A stretch of DNA of 64,000 nucleotides from Paenibacillus sp. FSL R7-0345 (GCF_038595055.1 NZ_CP152002.1:5736001-5800000); one strand, 5' to 3'; shown: positions 1 through 8,770, numbered from the stretch's first letter. Numbers and translations: made by a program. The notes: a model not told the origin generated them from the letters alone.

Positions 1-87
1 ATGGTGATTGCCGTCTTTGCCGCCGTGCTCCAGAAGCTGCTTAAAGACGCGATCGAACTAAAATCAGAGATTGACCTGACGGTCTGA
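1..87 (+). CDS. C-terminal end of a DUF2975-like membrane protein (cut by window edge)
   Basis: Twenty-nine codons are open from the first base and end with TGA at 85-87. The residues are a hydrophobic stretch followed by a polar tail containing LKDAIELKSEIDLTV. Small DUF2975 membrane proteins in Bacilli usually end like this and are followed at once by a YozG-type helix-turn-helix gene, which is the arrangement here. The family call rests on that short tail and on the neighbour, and the ATG at base 1 is probably an internal methionine. The function of the family is unknown. Confidence 0.5.
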   Translation: MVIAVFAAVLQKLLKDAIELKSEIDLTV

Positions 88-97
88 GGTGACGACA

Positions 98-310
98 ATG
101 GCGATAATCGTAAATATTGATGTGATGCTGGCTAAGCGGAAAATGAGCGTAACCGAGCTGTCGGAGCGGGTGGGCATTACGATGGCTAACCTGTCGATCC
201 TCAAAAACGGCAAAGCCAAAGCAGTGCGGCTATCTACACTGGAGGCCATATGCAAGGCGCTTGACTGCCAGCCCGGGGATATTCTTGAATATAGAAGCGA
301 CGAGGCATAG
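98..310 (+). CDS. Small XRE-family transcriptional regulator (YozG-like)
   Basis: This 70-residue protein is essentially one Cro/C1-type helix-turn-helix domain. An N-terminal helix with KRKMSVTELSERVG is followed by the recognition part ITMANLSILKNGKAKAVR and by LEAICKALDCQPGDILEY, the usual end of the YozG-like family. The ATG at 98 is preferred over the GTG at 89 because GAGGTGA at 86-92 lies at a proper distance from it. The gene starts 10 bp after the stop of the upstream membrane protein, so the two are probably co-transcribed, and a terminator follows at 328. It is expected to bind DNA as a dimer. Its targets cannot be read from the sequence. Confidence 0.85.
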   Translation: MAIIVNIDVMLAKRKMSVTELSERVGITMANLSILKNGKAKAVRLSTLEAICKALDCQPGDILEYRSDEA

Positions 311-327
311 GATATGATCTAAAAAAT

Positions 328-370
328 AAAAGACCGCAGCACCGGAAGCTCTCCGGGTTGGCGGTCTTTT
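328..370 (+). terminator. Rho-independent terminator after the XRE gene
   Basis: AAAAGACCGC at 328-337 pairs with GCGGTCTTTT at 361-370, with an inner CCGG/CCGG pairing. The T run makes it a terminator for the plus strand, and the A run would also serve the minus strand. Confidence 0.85.
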
Positions 371-419
371 GCTCTAAGTGGGTTAAAGTGAATGGCTTAT
401 CTATTCTCTTCAGCCGGTA

Positions 420-605
420 TCAGTGGTAAATGACCGACTTGATCCGGGATTGCTCTTCATAAGTTAGCGGGCTGGCTGACTGCGGCGTGTGCAGATGCTT
501 CTGCACGGTGTACTCCATGTTCAGATAATCATCCTCTCCTGAAGCCGCCTGCGGCTGCCAAAATCCGATGACCTTATTCTTGAATTCCTTAAGGGTTTCC
601 AGCAT
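420..605 (-). CDS. Hypothetical 61-residue protein
   Basis: I do not recognise this family. The best start is the ATG at 603-605, because AAGGAGG at 615-621 is nine bases upstream. The in-frame ATG at 612-614 sits directly against that site and is too close. The product begins with a short basic amphipathic helix (LETLKEFKNKVIGFW) and continues as a polar, acidic-to-neutral chain with no membrane segment or cysteine. It is a single gene convergent with the XRE unit. The strong ribosome binding site and normal codon use argue that it is real. Confidence 0.6.
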   Translation of the reverse strand: MLETLKEFKNKVIGFWQPQAASGEDDYLNMEYTVQKHLHTPQSASPLTYEEQSRIKSVIYH

Positions 606-911
606 TACCTTCATCCTCCTTGAGCGATGAAATCATAAATTCATAACTATTTTGTTTACGCTTTCATTATAACATATTCCAAGGATGTGTCCACTGGTAA
701 AAGACATTATTTTGCGTTTTTTATTTGATATTATAACGTTTCAAAAGGGAAATGTGTATTTAAAGAGGACTAATGTTCCTGTACAGGAGACACTTTATTT
801 TATACAAAAGTTTCCCTTCCTGGTTGAGAATATACCACGCATTTCTAACAGGTTATGCACTTTAATCAGAGCCTGCCGGTTTACAGTTGTGAGAAACATC
901 ATATTTTTTTA

Positions 912-940
912 TTGACAGTCCCCATGTCCAGATTTATGAT
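912..940 (+). promoter_or_regulatory. Sigma-A promoter of the efe operon
   Basis: TTGACA at 912-917 and TATGAT at 935-940 are separated by 17 bp. This is a near-consensus housekeeping promoter, predicted to start transcription around 947, just before the Fur box and the efe genes. Confidence 0.75.
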
Positions 941-954
941 AAGTCCAGCTTAAT

Positions 955-969
955 TGATAATGGTTCTCA
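955..969 (+). promoter_or_regulatory. Fur box controlling the efe operon
   Basis: TGATAAT at 955-961, a central G, and GTTCTCA at 963-969 form a 7-1-7 inverted repeat with five of seven arm positions paired, close to the Bacillus Fur consensus TGATAATnATTATCA. It lies just downstream of the predicted transcription start, where bound Fur-Fe(II) would block transcription. This fits iron control of the ferrous/ferric uptake genes that follow. Confidence 0.75.
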
Positions 970-992
970 TCTAATACTAAGGGGTGTTCTGA

Positions 993-1895
993 TTGAAATT
1001 TAGTTATGCTGTTCCCGCCGGTCTGCTCGCGGCTTCCATCCTGTTCGCCGGATGCTCAAGCAATGACAACAATGCCGGCAGCAATCCGGGAAATGAGGCA
1101 ACTGAGAGTAGCAGCACGGCAACTAATGCCCCCGCCTCCACTACTGAAACCTCCGCAGCGGCAGACGCTGTAGACTTAACTTCTGCCATAGAGCAGTACC
1201 GGAACTACGTAATCGAGCAATGCGACGAGTTCGTTAAGCAGACTGAAAGCTTCACTACGGCGGTCAAGGCCGGGCAGCTGGAGGAGGCCAAGGCGCTGTA
1301 CGCTCCTGCCCGCATGTACTATGAACGGATCGAGCCGATTGCTGAAGCACTGGGCGACCTTGATCCGAATATTGATGCCCGGGAAAATGATGTCGACCCT
1401 GCCGACTGGCGCGGCTTCCATAAGCTTGAACAGGCGCTCTGGCAAAACGGGATCACTGACGGTATGAACGATACTGCCGACCGGCTGCTGAAGGATGCCC
1501 AGCTGCTGCGTGCCAAGGTAGAAACCACAGATATCGACGCTACCCTGCTCGTTACCGGTGCCGTCGGCCTGCTGAACGAAGTCTCCTCCTCCAAGGTTAC
1601 TGGTGAAGAGGAACGTTACTCTCACACAGACCTGTATGATTTTGTAGCCAATGTTGAGGGTGCACAGAAAATCTACGAGCTGCTGAAGCCGGAGCTGGCC
1701 AAAAAAGATCCTGCCCTGGAGCAGACAATCGGCGAACGGTTCACCTCCCTGCTGGACGAGCTCGCCCCGTTCAAATCGGGTGACGGCTATGTCTCCTATG
1801 AAACCCTGGAGGAAGATGAAATCCGCAAGCTGAGCCAGAGCCTCGATGCCTTGGCTGAGCCGCTGTCCAATATGGGTACTATTCTGGGAGTGTGA
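993..1895 (+). CDS. efeM: EfeM/EfeO-type iron-binding lipoprotein (M75 imelysin domain)
   Basis: This 300-residue lipoprotein is the extracytoplasmic iron-presenting part of the EfeUOB ferrous/ferric uptake system. The start is TTG at 993, set six bases after AAGGGGTG. The signal peptide ends in the lipobox LFAGC with Cys21, followed by a Ser/Thr/Ala-rich linker to about residue 60. The rest is the helical M75 domain, with the metal-binding HxxE motif HKLE at residues 143-146. Gram-positive versions usually lack the N-terminal cupredoxin domain of E. coli EfeO, as here. The stop lies five bases before the ATG of efeB, and a Fur box precedes the operon. By analogy with B. subtilis YwbM, the lipoprotein supplies iron to the EfeU permease. 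Confidence 0.9.
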   Translation: MKFSYAVPAGLLAASILFAGCSSNDNNAGSNPGNEATESSSTATNAPASTTETSAAADAVDLTSAIEQYRNYVIEQCDEFVKQTESFTTAVKAGQLEEAKALYAPARMYYERIEPIAEALGDLDPNIDARENDVDPADWRGFHKLEQALWQNGITDGMNDTADRLLKDAQLLRAKVETTDIDATLLVTGAVGLLNEVSSSKVTGEEERYSHTDLYDFVANVEGAQKIYELLKPELAKKDPALEQTIGERFTSLLDELAPFKSGDGYVSYETLEEDEIRKLSQSLDALAEPLSNMGTILGV

Positions 1896-1900
1896 CCGGC

Positions 1901-3217
1901 ATGAAGAAAAAAGTGAAGTTTGTAACACCTTCGACTGAACAGGAACAACAGAGTGAACCTTTATTGGAACAGAAACTAAGCCGCCGCGATATACTGCGGC
2001 TTACCGGTGTCGGCGGACTCGGGCTGCTGCTCGGCGGAACCGGCGCAGGCAGCCTCATGGCCGCCCGCAAACCGGCCGCTCCCGGACCTGCTGCTGCGCA
2101 GGCCTCCGGCGATGCCATCCCTTTTTACGGAAGCCATCAGAGCGGCATTCTGACCCCGGCACAAAATTTCATCTGCTTTGCGGCCTTTGATCTGACAACC
2201 GTCAAGCTTGCCGATGTAAAAAAGCTGATGCAGGACTGGACCGCTGCCGCTGCTGCCCTGACCTCAGGCGGACTGATCGGCAGCGTTAATGATAATCCAA
2301 ATCTGCCCCCGTCGGATACGGGAGAGGCTGACGGCTTATCGCCTTCCAAATGCACCATTACCTTCGGGGCGGGGCCTGCCTTATTTGACGGACGGTTCGG
2401 ACTGGCTTCCAGACGTCCGGCCACACTTGCCGATCTCCCGGCTTTTGCCGGAGATGCGCTGGAACCGCAGTGGTGCGGCGGCGATCTATGCGTTCAAGCC
2501 TGCGCCGATGATCTGCAGGTAGCCTTTCACGCCATCCGCAATCTGGCCCGCATCGCCCGGGGCACAGCGGTGCTGCGCTGGACCCAGGAGGGTTTTCAGC
2601 GGACCGGCAGCGCTGATCCCAAAGGCGGGACGCCGCGCAATCTGCTCGGCTTCAAAGATGGAACCGGCAATCCCGATGTCACTGATGCGGCTGCCATGCG
2701 GGAGATTGTATGGAGCGGCAGCGGTGACGGTCCCGCCTGGATGAACGGCGGCACTTATATGGCCGTCCGCCGTGTGCAGCTGCGCATCGAGGTATGGGAC
2801 CGCTCGACGCTTAGCGACCAGGAGACGACGTTTGGCCGCTACCGGCAAAGCGGCGCTCCAATCGGGTCCAAGGATGAATTCGACGAGCTGGACCTTGAAG
2901 CCAAGGACCGCAGCGGCCGGCCGGTTGTGCCTGCCAACTCACACAGCGCACTGTCCCATGGCGACGGCTCGGTCAAAATCCTCCGCCGCTCCTATTCTTA
3001 TTCCAGCGGCATGAATCTCAAGACAGGCCAGCTGGATGCCGGGCTGCTGTTCATCAGTTTCCAGAAGGATCTGGTCAAGCAGTTCGTCAGCATCCAGCAG
3101 CGCCTGGCCAAAAGTGACAAGCTGAACGAATACATTCTCCATACCGGCAGCGCTGTCTTCGCCTGCTTCCCGGGTGTCCGGGAGGGCGGGTATATCGGGG
3201 AGACATTGCTGGGCTGA
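1901..3217 (+). CDS. efeB: EfeB/EfeN-type Tat-exported Dyp heme peroxidase
   Basis: This 438-residue protein belongs to the dye-decolorizing peroxidase family and is the EfeB/YwbN part of the iron uptake system, thought to oxidise Fe(II) to Fe(III) outside the cell. A twin-arginine signal is visible: SRRDIL with Arg28-Arg29, then a Gly/Leu-rich segment and an Ala-rich cleavage region. The family signature GFKDGTGNP begins at residue 250 and contains the catalytic Asp. The segment SHSALSHGDG likely carries the proximal heme His, and KILRRSYSY the distal Arg region. ATG 1901 is chosen over the overlapping GTG at 1892 because GGGAG at 1886-1890 suits only the former. No tat genes are in the window. 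Confidence 0.92.
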   Translation: MKKKVKFVTPSTEQEQQSEPLLEQKLSRRDILRLTGVGGLGLLLGGTGAGSLMAARKPAAPGPAAAQASGDAIPFYGSHQSGILTPAQNFICFAAFDLTTVKLADVKKLMQDWTAAAAALTSGGLIGSVNDNPNLPPSDTGEADGLSPSKCTITFGAGPALFDGRFGLASRRPATLADLPAFAGDALEPQWCGGDLCVQACADDLQVAFHAIRNLARIARGTAVLRWTQEGFQRTGSADPKGGTPRNLLGFKDGTGNPDVTDAAAMREIVWSGSGDGPAWMNGGTYMAVRRVQLRIEVWDRSTLSDQETTFGRYRQSGAPIGSKDEFDELDLEAKDRSGRPVVPANSHSALSHGDGSVKILRRSYSYSSGMNLKTGQLDAGLLFISFQKDLVKQFVSIQQRLAKSDKLNEYILHTGSAVFACFPGVREGGYIGETLLG

Positions 3218-3315
3218 GTGCAGCCGGTGAGGCTAGTGCCGGATGCAGCGGGTGAGGATGCAGCCATCCCGGCGCTGCGCCCGGCACGGATAAATGATGA
3301 CAGGGGGACTCCGGA

Positions 3316-5171
3316 GTGGGATGGAATATACAGAGAAAGTGGGGCCTGATGCTGGCCGCCGCGCTTTTAGGCGGCCTGCTTCTGCTGCTGCCGGGGAGAC
3401 CGGCAGCCTTTGCGGCGGCGGACCCGCCGCTCGACGAGCTGCTGCCGCCGGTCGGCAGCGCGCTCGTGGAAGCCGGCCAGGGCCGCTGGGACGCGGCCGC
3501 CGCCGATGTAGAAGCGTTCGCGGCGCTGTGGCGCACCGCGAACGAAGGCACGCCGGACCCGGCACTTGCCGGTCCGGCTGCTGCCGTTGACGCCGCGCTT
3601 GAAGCGGCGGCGACTGCCCTTGATGCGGGCGGAGACGCGCCCGCATCAGAAGCATTGTCCACGCTGGCCAAAAGCGTGGACAGCTACGTCACTGCCGCGT
3701 CCGGCGGCAGTGACGTAAGCGCCGCGGGGCGCGCAGCCGCGGCGAAGCTGCTGCCCGCGGCCCGGGCCACGCGGGACGCAGCGCGCAGCGGCGACTGGAC
3801 GGCGGCGGCAGAAGCCTACCGTACCGTCGTGAACAGCTGGGCGCCGGCGGAGCGCGGCATCCGGATTGACAATCCAGCCGTCTACGCCCTGCTGGAGACC
3901 AAAATCAGCCTGCTGCGGATCGCGCTGCAGGCCGAGCCGCTGCGCACGGAGGCAGCGGCCGCGGAATCGGAGGCCTTGTACACGGCGCTGTCCGATTACA
4001 GTGAAGGCAAAGCTGTGAGCACAGGAGCAGCTTCAGCAGAACCTGCCTCGATTGCAGGACTGGTCAGCTACCTGAATCAGGCCACAGCTAAGGCAAAGGC
4101 CGGAGACAGCTCCGGTGCGGCCGCAATCATGGAGCAGTTCATTGCCGCCTGGCCCTCAGCCGAAGGCCAGGTACAGATTGCCTCGCCCAAGGTATATACC
4201 CATATTGAGAACGAAAGCGCAGAGGTCACAGGCAATCTGCTCTCAGTCCCGCCCAAGCTTGAGCATGCGCTGGCTGTAATGGATAACATGCTCAGCGAGC
4301 TGACTCGCTGGCCGGAGAGACAAGCTATACCGCCTGGGATGCCGGCCTGATCCTGCTGCGCGAAGGTCTTGAGGCCATCCTTGTGCTCTCTGCCCTGCTG
4401 TCCTATCTCAAAAGAGAAGGCGGCCCTGGTACGCAGCGCTGGATCTGGTCAGGCGCTGCATCGGGTCTGATCCTCAGTATTGGTCTGGCTGTTCTGCTTA
4501 GCTATACGATTTCACAGGCTGCCTCAGGGAGCGCCCGCGAGCTGATTGAGGGAATTACCGGCCTCGTTGCGGTTGCAATGATGCTCACCATCGGACGCTG
4601 GCTGCACAGCAAATCGAATACTGCAGCCTGGAATCAATACGTCGGCCGCCAGGTTAACGGCGCTTTGGCCAAAGGCAGCCTGTGGTCTTTGTTCGCCGTG
4701 GCCCTGCTGGCGGTGCTGCGTGAAGGCGCGGAGACGACGATTTTTTATGCCGGGATGGCTTCTTCTATTGCAGTCTCCCAGCTGCTGCTGGGGATCGGAG
4801 CCGCATTAGCCATACTTATTGTTATCGGCTATGCCATTATTGTGCTGAGCGCCAGACTGCCTCTGGCCGCCTTCTTCCGTGTAGCCAGTCTGCTGATCTA
4901 CTACCTCGTGTTCCGGTTCCTTGGCGAGAGCATCCACTCCCTGCAGGTCGCGGGTAAACTGCCGGCACATGTGGAAAATGGACTTCCTTCCGTAAGCTGG
5001 CTTGGGCTGTTCCCGACCTGGGAAACGCTGCTGCCCCAGATCCTGATCCTGGTGTTTATCGTCTGGGGATGCTGCGCGGCAAAAACAAACAGAATACACG
5101 TACCGCCAGCTAATATTGCTTCATGCCCGGTCTCGGATGACGCAAGGGTTGCAGGAGCGGAGAATCATTAA
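3316..5171 (+). pseudogene. efeU: EfeU/FTR1-family iron permease with extracytoplasmic N-domain, frameshifted
   Basis: The 5' part (3316-4350) encodes a signal peptide and a roughly 300-residue Ala-rich extracytoplasmic domain in one frame. The 3' part encodes a polytopic permease in another frame. The permease frame can be followed upstream through ETSYTAWDAGLILLREGLE, so both Ftr1 iron-binding motifs are present: REGLE at 4359-4373 and REGAE at 4719-4733. The first frame instead ends with RWPERQAIPPGMPA at 4350. One missing base near 4305-4312 restores a continuous protein of about 618 residues. GTG 3316 follows AGGGGGAC at a normal distance. This may be a true inactivating mutation or a sequencing error. 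If real, iron would not pass the membrane by this route although EfeM and EfeB are intact. Confidence 0.85.
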
Positions 5172-5202
5172 CGGAAAGTTACCGGAGATTCTCCGCTTTT
5201 TT
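5157..5202 (+). terminator. Terminator of the efe operon
   Basis: GCGGAGAATC at 5157-5166 pairs with GATTCTCCGC at 5187-5196, followed by six T. The 5' arm overlaps the efeU stop codon. Confidence 0.9.
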
Positions 5203-5332
5203 GTGTGCATTCAACCCACCCACGTTCAGTCATGCCGATCACCTATTTTACACTTATATAGACTTCAATTGTGTTATTGCTCTGGTTAAAGTACTTCTTG
5301 CATCCGGAGACAATTTGTTTTATTCTGGTTAT

Positions 5333-5345
5333 GAAAATAATTTTC
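5333..5345. promoter_or_regulatory. Candidate operator of the RpiR-family regulator
   Basis: GAAAATAATTTTC is a perfect 13-bp palindrome about 80 bp upstream of the regulator start. A second related site with AAAATAATTTCA lies at about 5366-5378. RpiR-family proteins often bind GAAA-(A/T)n-TTTC palindromes, so autoregulation of the murR-nagB-nagA unit is plausible. The assignment is an inference. Confidence 0.4.
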
Positions 5346-5426
5346 TTATTATATATACATTTTATTAAAATAATTTCAATGTTCAATCTGATCCCGGATC
5401 ACTCTACAGAAAAGAAGGTGGAGCTA

Positions 5427-6305
5427 TTGTCTCCTATACTTCATGCCCTGGAGCATGAGCAGGCAAGCTTCTCTCAAATGGAGCGCAAGCTGGCGGAACG
5501 TATTTTGTCATCTCCCGGTGAGATCGTCCATATGGGAATTACAGAGCTGGCGGAGCAATGCGGGGTTAGCCCCGCTACAATTACACGTTTTTGCAAGGTG
5601 CTGCATTTCAAGGGTTTTCCCGATTTCAAAGTCAAGCTGGCGGCAGAGATTGCCCATGGCGATGCTTTGCCGCAGGACGGAAGCTCCTCCTATCAGGACA
5701 TTGTTGCCGGGAACCCGCTGTCCGTCATTGTTGAAGCTATGCAGGCCAATCACCTGACCTCGATCAGGGATACAACGGCGCTGCTTGATCTGGAGCGGCT
5801 GCAAAGCGCGGTTGATCTGCTCTGCAATGCCCGCCGGGTCGATCTGTACGGGATGGCCACCTCGTCGATTGTCGCGCAGGATTTCTATCAGAAGCTGGTG
5901 CGTATAGGAGTGAATTGTACTGCTTTTGCCGATTCGCATATGCAGATTACTTCCGCCTCTTCCCTCGCCAAGGGCGATGTGGCGTTTGCCGTGTCCTATT
6001 CGGGGGAAACACCGGAGACGATTGATGCCCTCAGCTGTGCCAGAGACAGCGGCGCCTCCACGATTTCGCTTACTTCATACGGCAGCAGCACACTTGCAGC
6101 ACTGGCTGACATTCCCCTGTTCTCTTCCTCACTGGAAAAAGGGATGCGCCGGGGGGATATGGCTTCACGGATCGCCCAGCTGCATATTATCGATATTTTG
6201 TTCACCGGCATGGTCAGCACCCGGTTCGGGGACTTCATTCCCAAGCTGGAGCAGTCTTATCTGAATGTCCAACATTACCGTCATAAACGGGGAGGTCAAT
6301 CCTAA
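5427..6305 (+). CDS. MurR/RpiR-family transcriptional regulator of the nag operon
   Basis: The 292-residue product has an N-terminal HTH_6 domain (KLAERILSSPGEIVHMGITE, then CGVSPATITRFCKVLHFKGF) and a C-terminal SIS sugar-phosphate-binding domain with VSYSGETPETI and a GASTISLTS strand. TTG 5427 is favoured as start because GAAGGTGGAG lies just before it. The longer reading from 5271 is a hydrophobic, unrelated extension without a ribosome binding site. The stop codon shares one base with the nagB start (TAATG), so the genes are translationally coupled. The SIS domain probably senses GlcN-6-P or GlcNAc-6-P. Many Bacilli use a GntR-type NagR instead. Confidence 0.88.
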   Translation: MSPILHALEHEQASFSQMERKLAERILSSPGEIVHMGITELAEQCGVSPATITRFCKVLHFKGFPDFKVKLAAEIAHGDALPQDGSSSYQDIVAGNPLSVIVEAMQANHLTSIRDTTALLDLERLQSAVDLLCNARRVDLYGMATSSIVAQDFYQKLVRIGVNCTAFADSHMQITSASSLAKGDVAFAVSYSGETPETIDALSCARDSGASTISLTSYGSSTLAALADIPLFSSSLEKGMRRGDMASRIAQLHIIDILFTGMVSTRFGDFIPKLEQSYLNVQHYRHKRGGQS

Positions 6306-7033
6306 TGAACATACTTACTTTTAAAAGCCAGGAAGATTTCGCGGAAACCGGTGCTAACCTGATCGTCAGCCTGCTGCAGAGCAATCCCAGAGCCGTACTC
6401 GGCCTTGCTACCGGCAGCTCTCCGGTCCCTGTCTATGCCAGACTGGTGGAAATGCACCGCAAAGGGCTGGTCAGCTTCGCCAAAGCCTCCTCCTACAATC
6501 TGGATGAATATGTCGGCTTGCCTGAAGGCCATCCCCAGAGCTACCGCAGCTTTATGAATGAGCACCTGTTTAATCATGTCGACATCGACCTTACCCGCAC
6601 CCATGTGCCTAACGGGAATGCACCGGATCTCGCAGCGGAATGTCTGGCTTACGACCGGATGCTCGAGGATAACGGTCCGGTTGACCTGCAGATTCTTGGC
6701 ATCGGCAGCAATGGCCATATCGGCTTTAATGAGCCGGATGCCAGCCTCAGCAGCGGCACCCATGTAGTGGATTTGCTGGACGAAACCCGGGAAGCCAATG
6801 CCCGCTTCTTTGATAAGCTGGACGATGTGCCCCGCCAGGCAGTGACTATGGGCATCGGCGGCATTCTCAAAGCACGGCAGATTGTCCTGCTGGTACGCGG
6901 GGAAGAAAAGGCGGAAGCCGTCCGTAACGCGCTGGAAGGTCCGATTACCACCCAGTGTCCCGCTTCACTTCTGCAGAGCCATCCCAATGTCGTCGTGCTG
7001 CTGGACGAAGGAGCTGCCAAATGGCTGAAATAA
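6305..7033 (+). CDS. nagB: Glucosamine-6-phosphate deaminase
   Basis: This 242-residue cytosolic enzyme converts glucosamine-6-phosphate to fructose-6-phosphate and ammonia. Its length equals that of Bacillus NagB, without the allosteric C-terminal extension of the E. coli enzyme. Visible signatures are GLATGSSPVPVY (phosphate loop), SSYNLDEYVGL with Asp67, and GIGSNGHIGFNEP with His138 and Glu143. GGGGAGG at 6289-6295 is the ribosome binding site, inside the end of the regulator gene. Together with NagA it feeds GlcNAc from chitin or recycled peptidoglycan into glycolysis. Confidence 0.96.
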   Translation: MNILTFKSQEDFAETGANLIVSLLQSNPRAVLGLATGSSPVPVYARLVEMHRKGLVSFAKASSYNLDEYVGLPEGHPQSYRSFMNEHLFNHVDIDLTRTHVPNGNAPDLAAECLAYDRMLEDNGPVDLQILGIGSNGHIGFNEPDASLSSGTHVVDLLDETREANARFFDKLDDVPRQAVTMGIGGILKARQIVLLVRGEEKAEAVRNALEGPITTQCPASLLQSHPNVVVLLDEGAAKWLK

Positions 7034-8220
7034 TTAAGGAAGCAGAACTCACCGGATACCTGCTCTACGGCAGGGTACTGACTCCGTCCGGGCTTATAGC
7101 GGAAGGTGTCATTGCCGTCTCAGAGGAGGCCATCCATTACGCAGGCGAAGCCGCCTGGCTGCCGGCCGCCTATGCCGGCTGGCCTGTAAGCGTTACTGAG
7201 CGCAGCGGTCTGCTGATTCCCGGATTTGTCGATGTGCATGTGCACGGCGGTGCCGGATATGACTTCATGTACAGCGACAGCAAGGCGCTGGACACCATTA
7301 CCGGGTTCCATGCCTCGCAGGGGACGACAACGATGCTGGCCACAACGATGACCGCCGCCAAACCGGAAATCGACAAGGTACTGGCGGAGGTCCACGCTTA
7401 TCGCGGGGCCGGAATGCCTTACGCCCAGGTGGCCGGCGTTCATCTGGAGGGTCCGTTCATCAGCCAGAAATGGCCCGGTGCGCAGAATCCTGAGCACATC
7501 GTCCCGGCCAATATCGGCTGGCTGGAGGCTTGGGAGCAGCAGTATCCCGGGCTGATCCGCCAGGTCACGCTTGCCCCGGAACGCGAAGGGGCGCTGGAGG
7601 CTGTCTCCTGGCTGCGCACACATGGTATAACGGCAGCATTAGGCCACACCAATGCCACCTTTGAGGAAGTTATCGCTGCTGCCGATGCCGGACTGAATCA
7701 GGCAGTGCACATGTACAACGCCATGACACCGCTCCATCACCGCAAGCCGGGCACCGCCGGAGCTGTAATGTCCGACGACCGGATCCGGGCCGAGATCATT
7801 GCCGACGGAATCCATGTTCATCCGGCGGCCATTCAGATCGTGTCCCGGCTAAAAAACAATGCCAACCTGCTGCTGATCACCGACGCCATGTCCGCAACCG
7901 GGCTGGATGACGGTGAATACACCATCGGCGATCTGCCCGTGCTGGTCAGCGGCGGTGTAGCTACGCTGAAGGAGCATCCTGAAGCGCTGGCCGGAAGCAC
8001 ACTGACGATGATCCGCGGCTTCCGCTATCTGGTTCAGGAGGTGGGACTCAGCCTGGAGCAAGCCTCGCAGGCTGCCAGCCTTACACCTGCAGTATCACTT
8101 GGCATGCAGCGCTCGATAGGTACACTTGAGGCCGGCAAACGCGGGGACATCCTGCTGCTGGATGACCAGCTTGAACTGCAGCGCGTCTGGATCGGCGGCC
8201 GGGAGATCTTAGCGGAGTGA
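7021..8220 (+). CDS. nagA: N-acetylglucosamine-6-phosphate deacetylase
   Basis: The enzyme (399 residues) hydrolyses GlcNAc-6-phosphate to glucosamine-6-phosphate and acetate, the step before NagB. It has the amidohydrolase TIM-barrel signatures: PGFVDVHVHGG with His73/His75, HLEGPFIS, GHTNATFEE, HMYNAMTPLHHRKPG and LLITDAMSATG with the catalytic Asp. The gene overlaps the end of nagB by 13 bp. ATG 7021 is preceded by GAAGGAG at 7007-7013 at the right spacing, so the reading that extends to 6955 inside nagB is not needed. Regulator, deaminase and deacetylase form a compact operon ended by the terminator at 8413. Confidence 0.96.
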   Translation: MAEIIKEAELTGYLLYGRVLTPSGLIAEGVIAVSEEAIHYAGEAAWLPAAYAGWPVSVTERSGLLIPGFVDVHVHGGAGYDFMYSDSKALDTITGFHASQGTTTMLATTMTAAKPEIDKVLAEVHAYRGAGMPYAQVAGVHLEGPFISQKWPGAQNPEHIVPANIGWLEAWEQQYPGLIRQVTLAPEREGALEAVSWLRTHGITAALGHTNATFEEVIAAADAGLNQAVHMYNAMTPLHHRKPGTAGAVMSDDRIRAEIIADGIHVHPAAIQIVSRLKNNANLLLITDAMSATGLDDGEYTIGDLPVLVSGGVATLKEHPEALAGSTLTMIRGFRYLVQEVGLSLEQASQAASLTPAVSLGMQRSIGTLEAGKRGDILLLDDQLELQRVWIGGREILAE

Positions 8221-8412
8221 CCATCGGGGTGACCTTTGGGGCGATCTATATGTAGGCCATTAGGTAGACTCTGGAGCAATCTCATTTACAAACCTTTTGG
8301 TGACCTAAGAGACGTTTGGGAGAGTTGTTGGTATATGTAACATATAAAAGCTTCGTCTAACGGGTCTGCGTTGCATGAAATAGCATGCTTCTGTAAATAA
8401 ACTTAAATAACA

Positions 8413-8460
8413 AGAGCAGCGGTTGTCCCTGTCCAGTCGGGATAGCCGCTGCTCTATTTT
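8413..8460 (+). terminator. Terminator downstream of nagA
   Basis: AGAGCAGCGG at 8413-8422 pairs with CCGCTGCTCT at 8446-8455, with an inner GTCCC/GGGAT pairing, followed by ATTTTATT. It lies about 190 bp after the nagA stop; I see no gene in between. Confidence 0.8.
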
Positions 8461-8553
8461 ATTGGCTGGTTTTTTCATCCAGCTTATAAAACCCGCTTTC
8501 CGGCTCAGACGCGAATAGACATTGCCGGCCTCAGTTATACTATTTTATGCGAC

Positions 8554-8770
8554 AGCGTAACAAGTTACTCACCCGTTACTTCCGGTGCTGCAGCGCTGCA
8601 AGCTACTCAACCCAACACATTTGGTGCTGCAGCGCAACAGTTTTCTCCATCGTCACTTTCGATGCTCCAACGTTACATGCTAATCATCCGACACACTTTG
8701 TACTGTAGCGCAAGAAACTACGCTATCGTCAATTTCGATGCCGTAGCGCAACAAGCTCCACCGTCACTTT
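8554..8770. repeat. Degenerate tandem array with 38-39 bp period (six units)
   Basis: Units begin with an AGCGcaACAAG-like segment at about 8554, 8592, 8631, 8669, 8707 and 8745. They share an internal TCGTCAcTTTCGATGC-like part and a GGTGCTGCA-like end. The spacing is constant although the units have diverged, which suggests an old array. No open reading frame or RNA gene explains it. Confidence 0.65.

Noticed and set aside
685..915. 76-codon open frame before the efe promoter
   Set aside because: No ribosome binding site, composition of AT-rich non-coding DNA, and it runs up to the promoter of efeM.
1176..1928. Long antisense frame opposite efeM
   Set aside because: A high-GC shadow frame; the plus-strand gene has clear domain motifs.
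4300..4330. Programmed ribosomal frameshift in efeU
   Set aside because: No slippery heptamer or downstream pseudoknot is visible; a mutation or sequence error is simpler.
5271..5426. 52-residue N-terminal extension of the RpiR regulator
   Set aside because: Hydrophobic and unlike the family, no ribosome binding site, and it covers the candidate operators; TTG 5427 has a good site.
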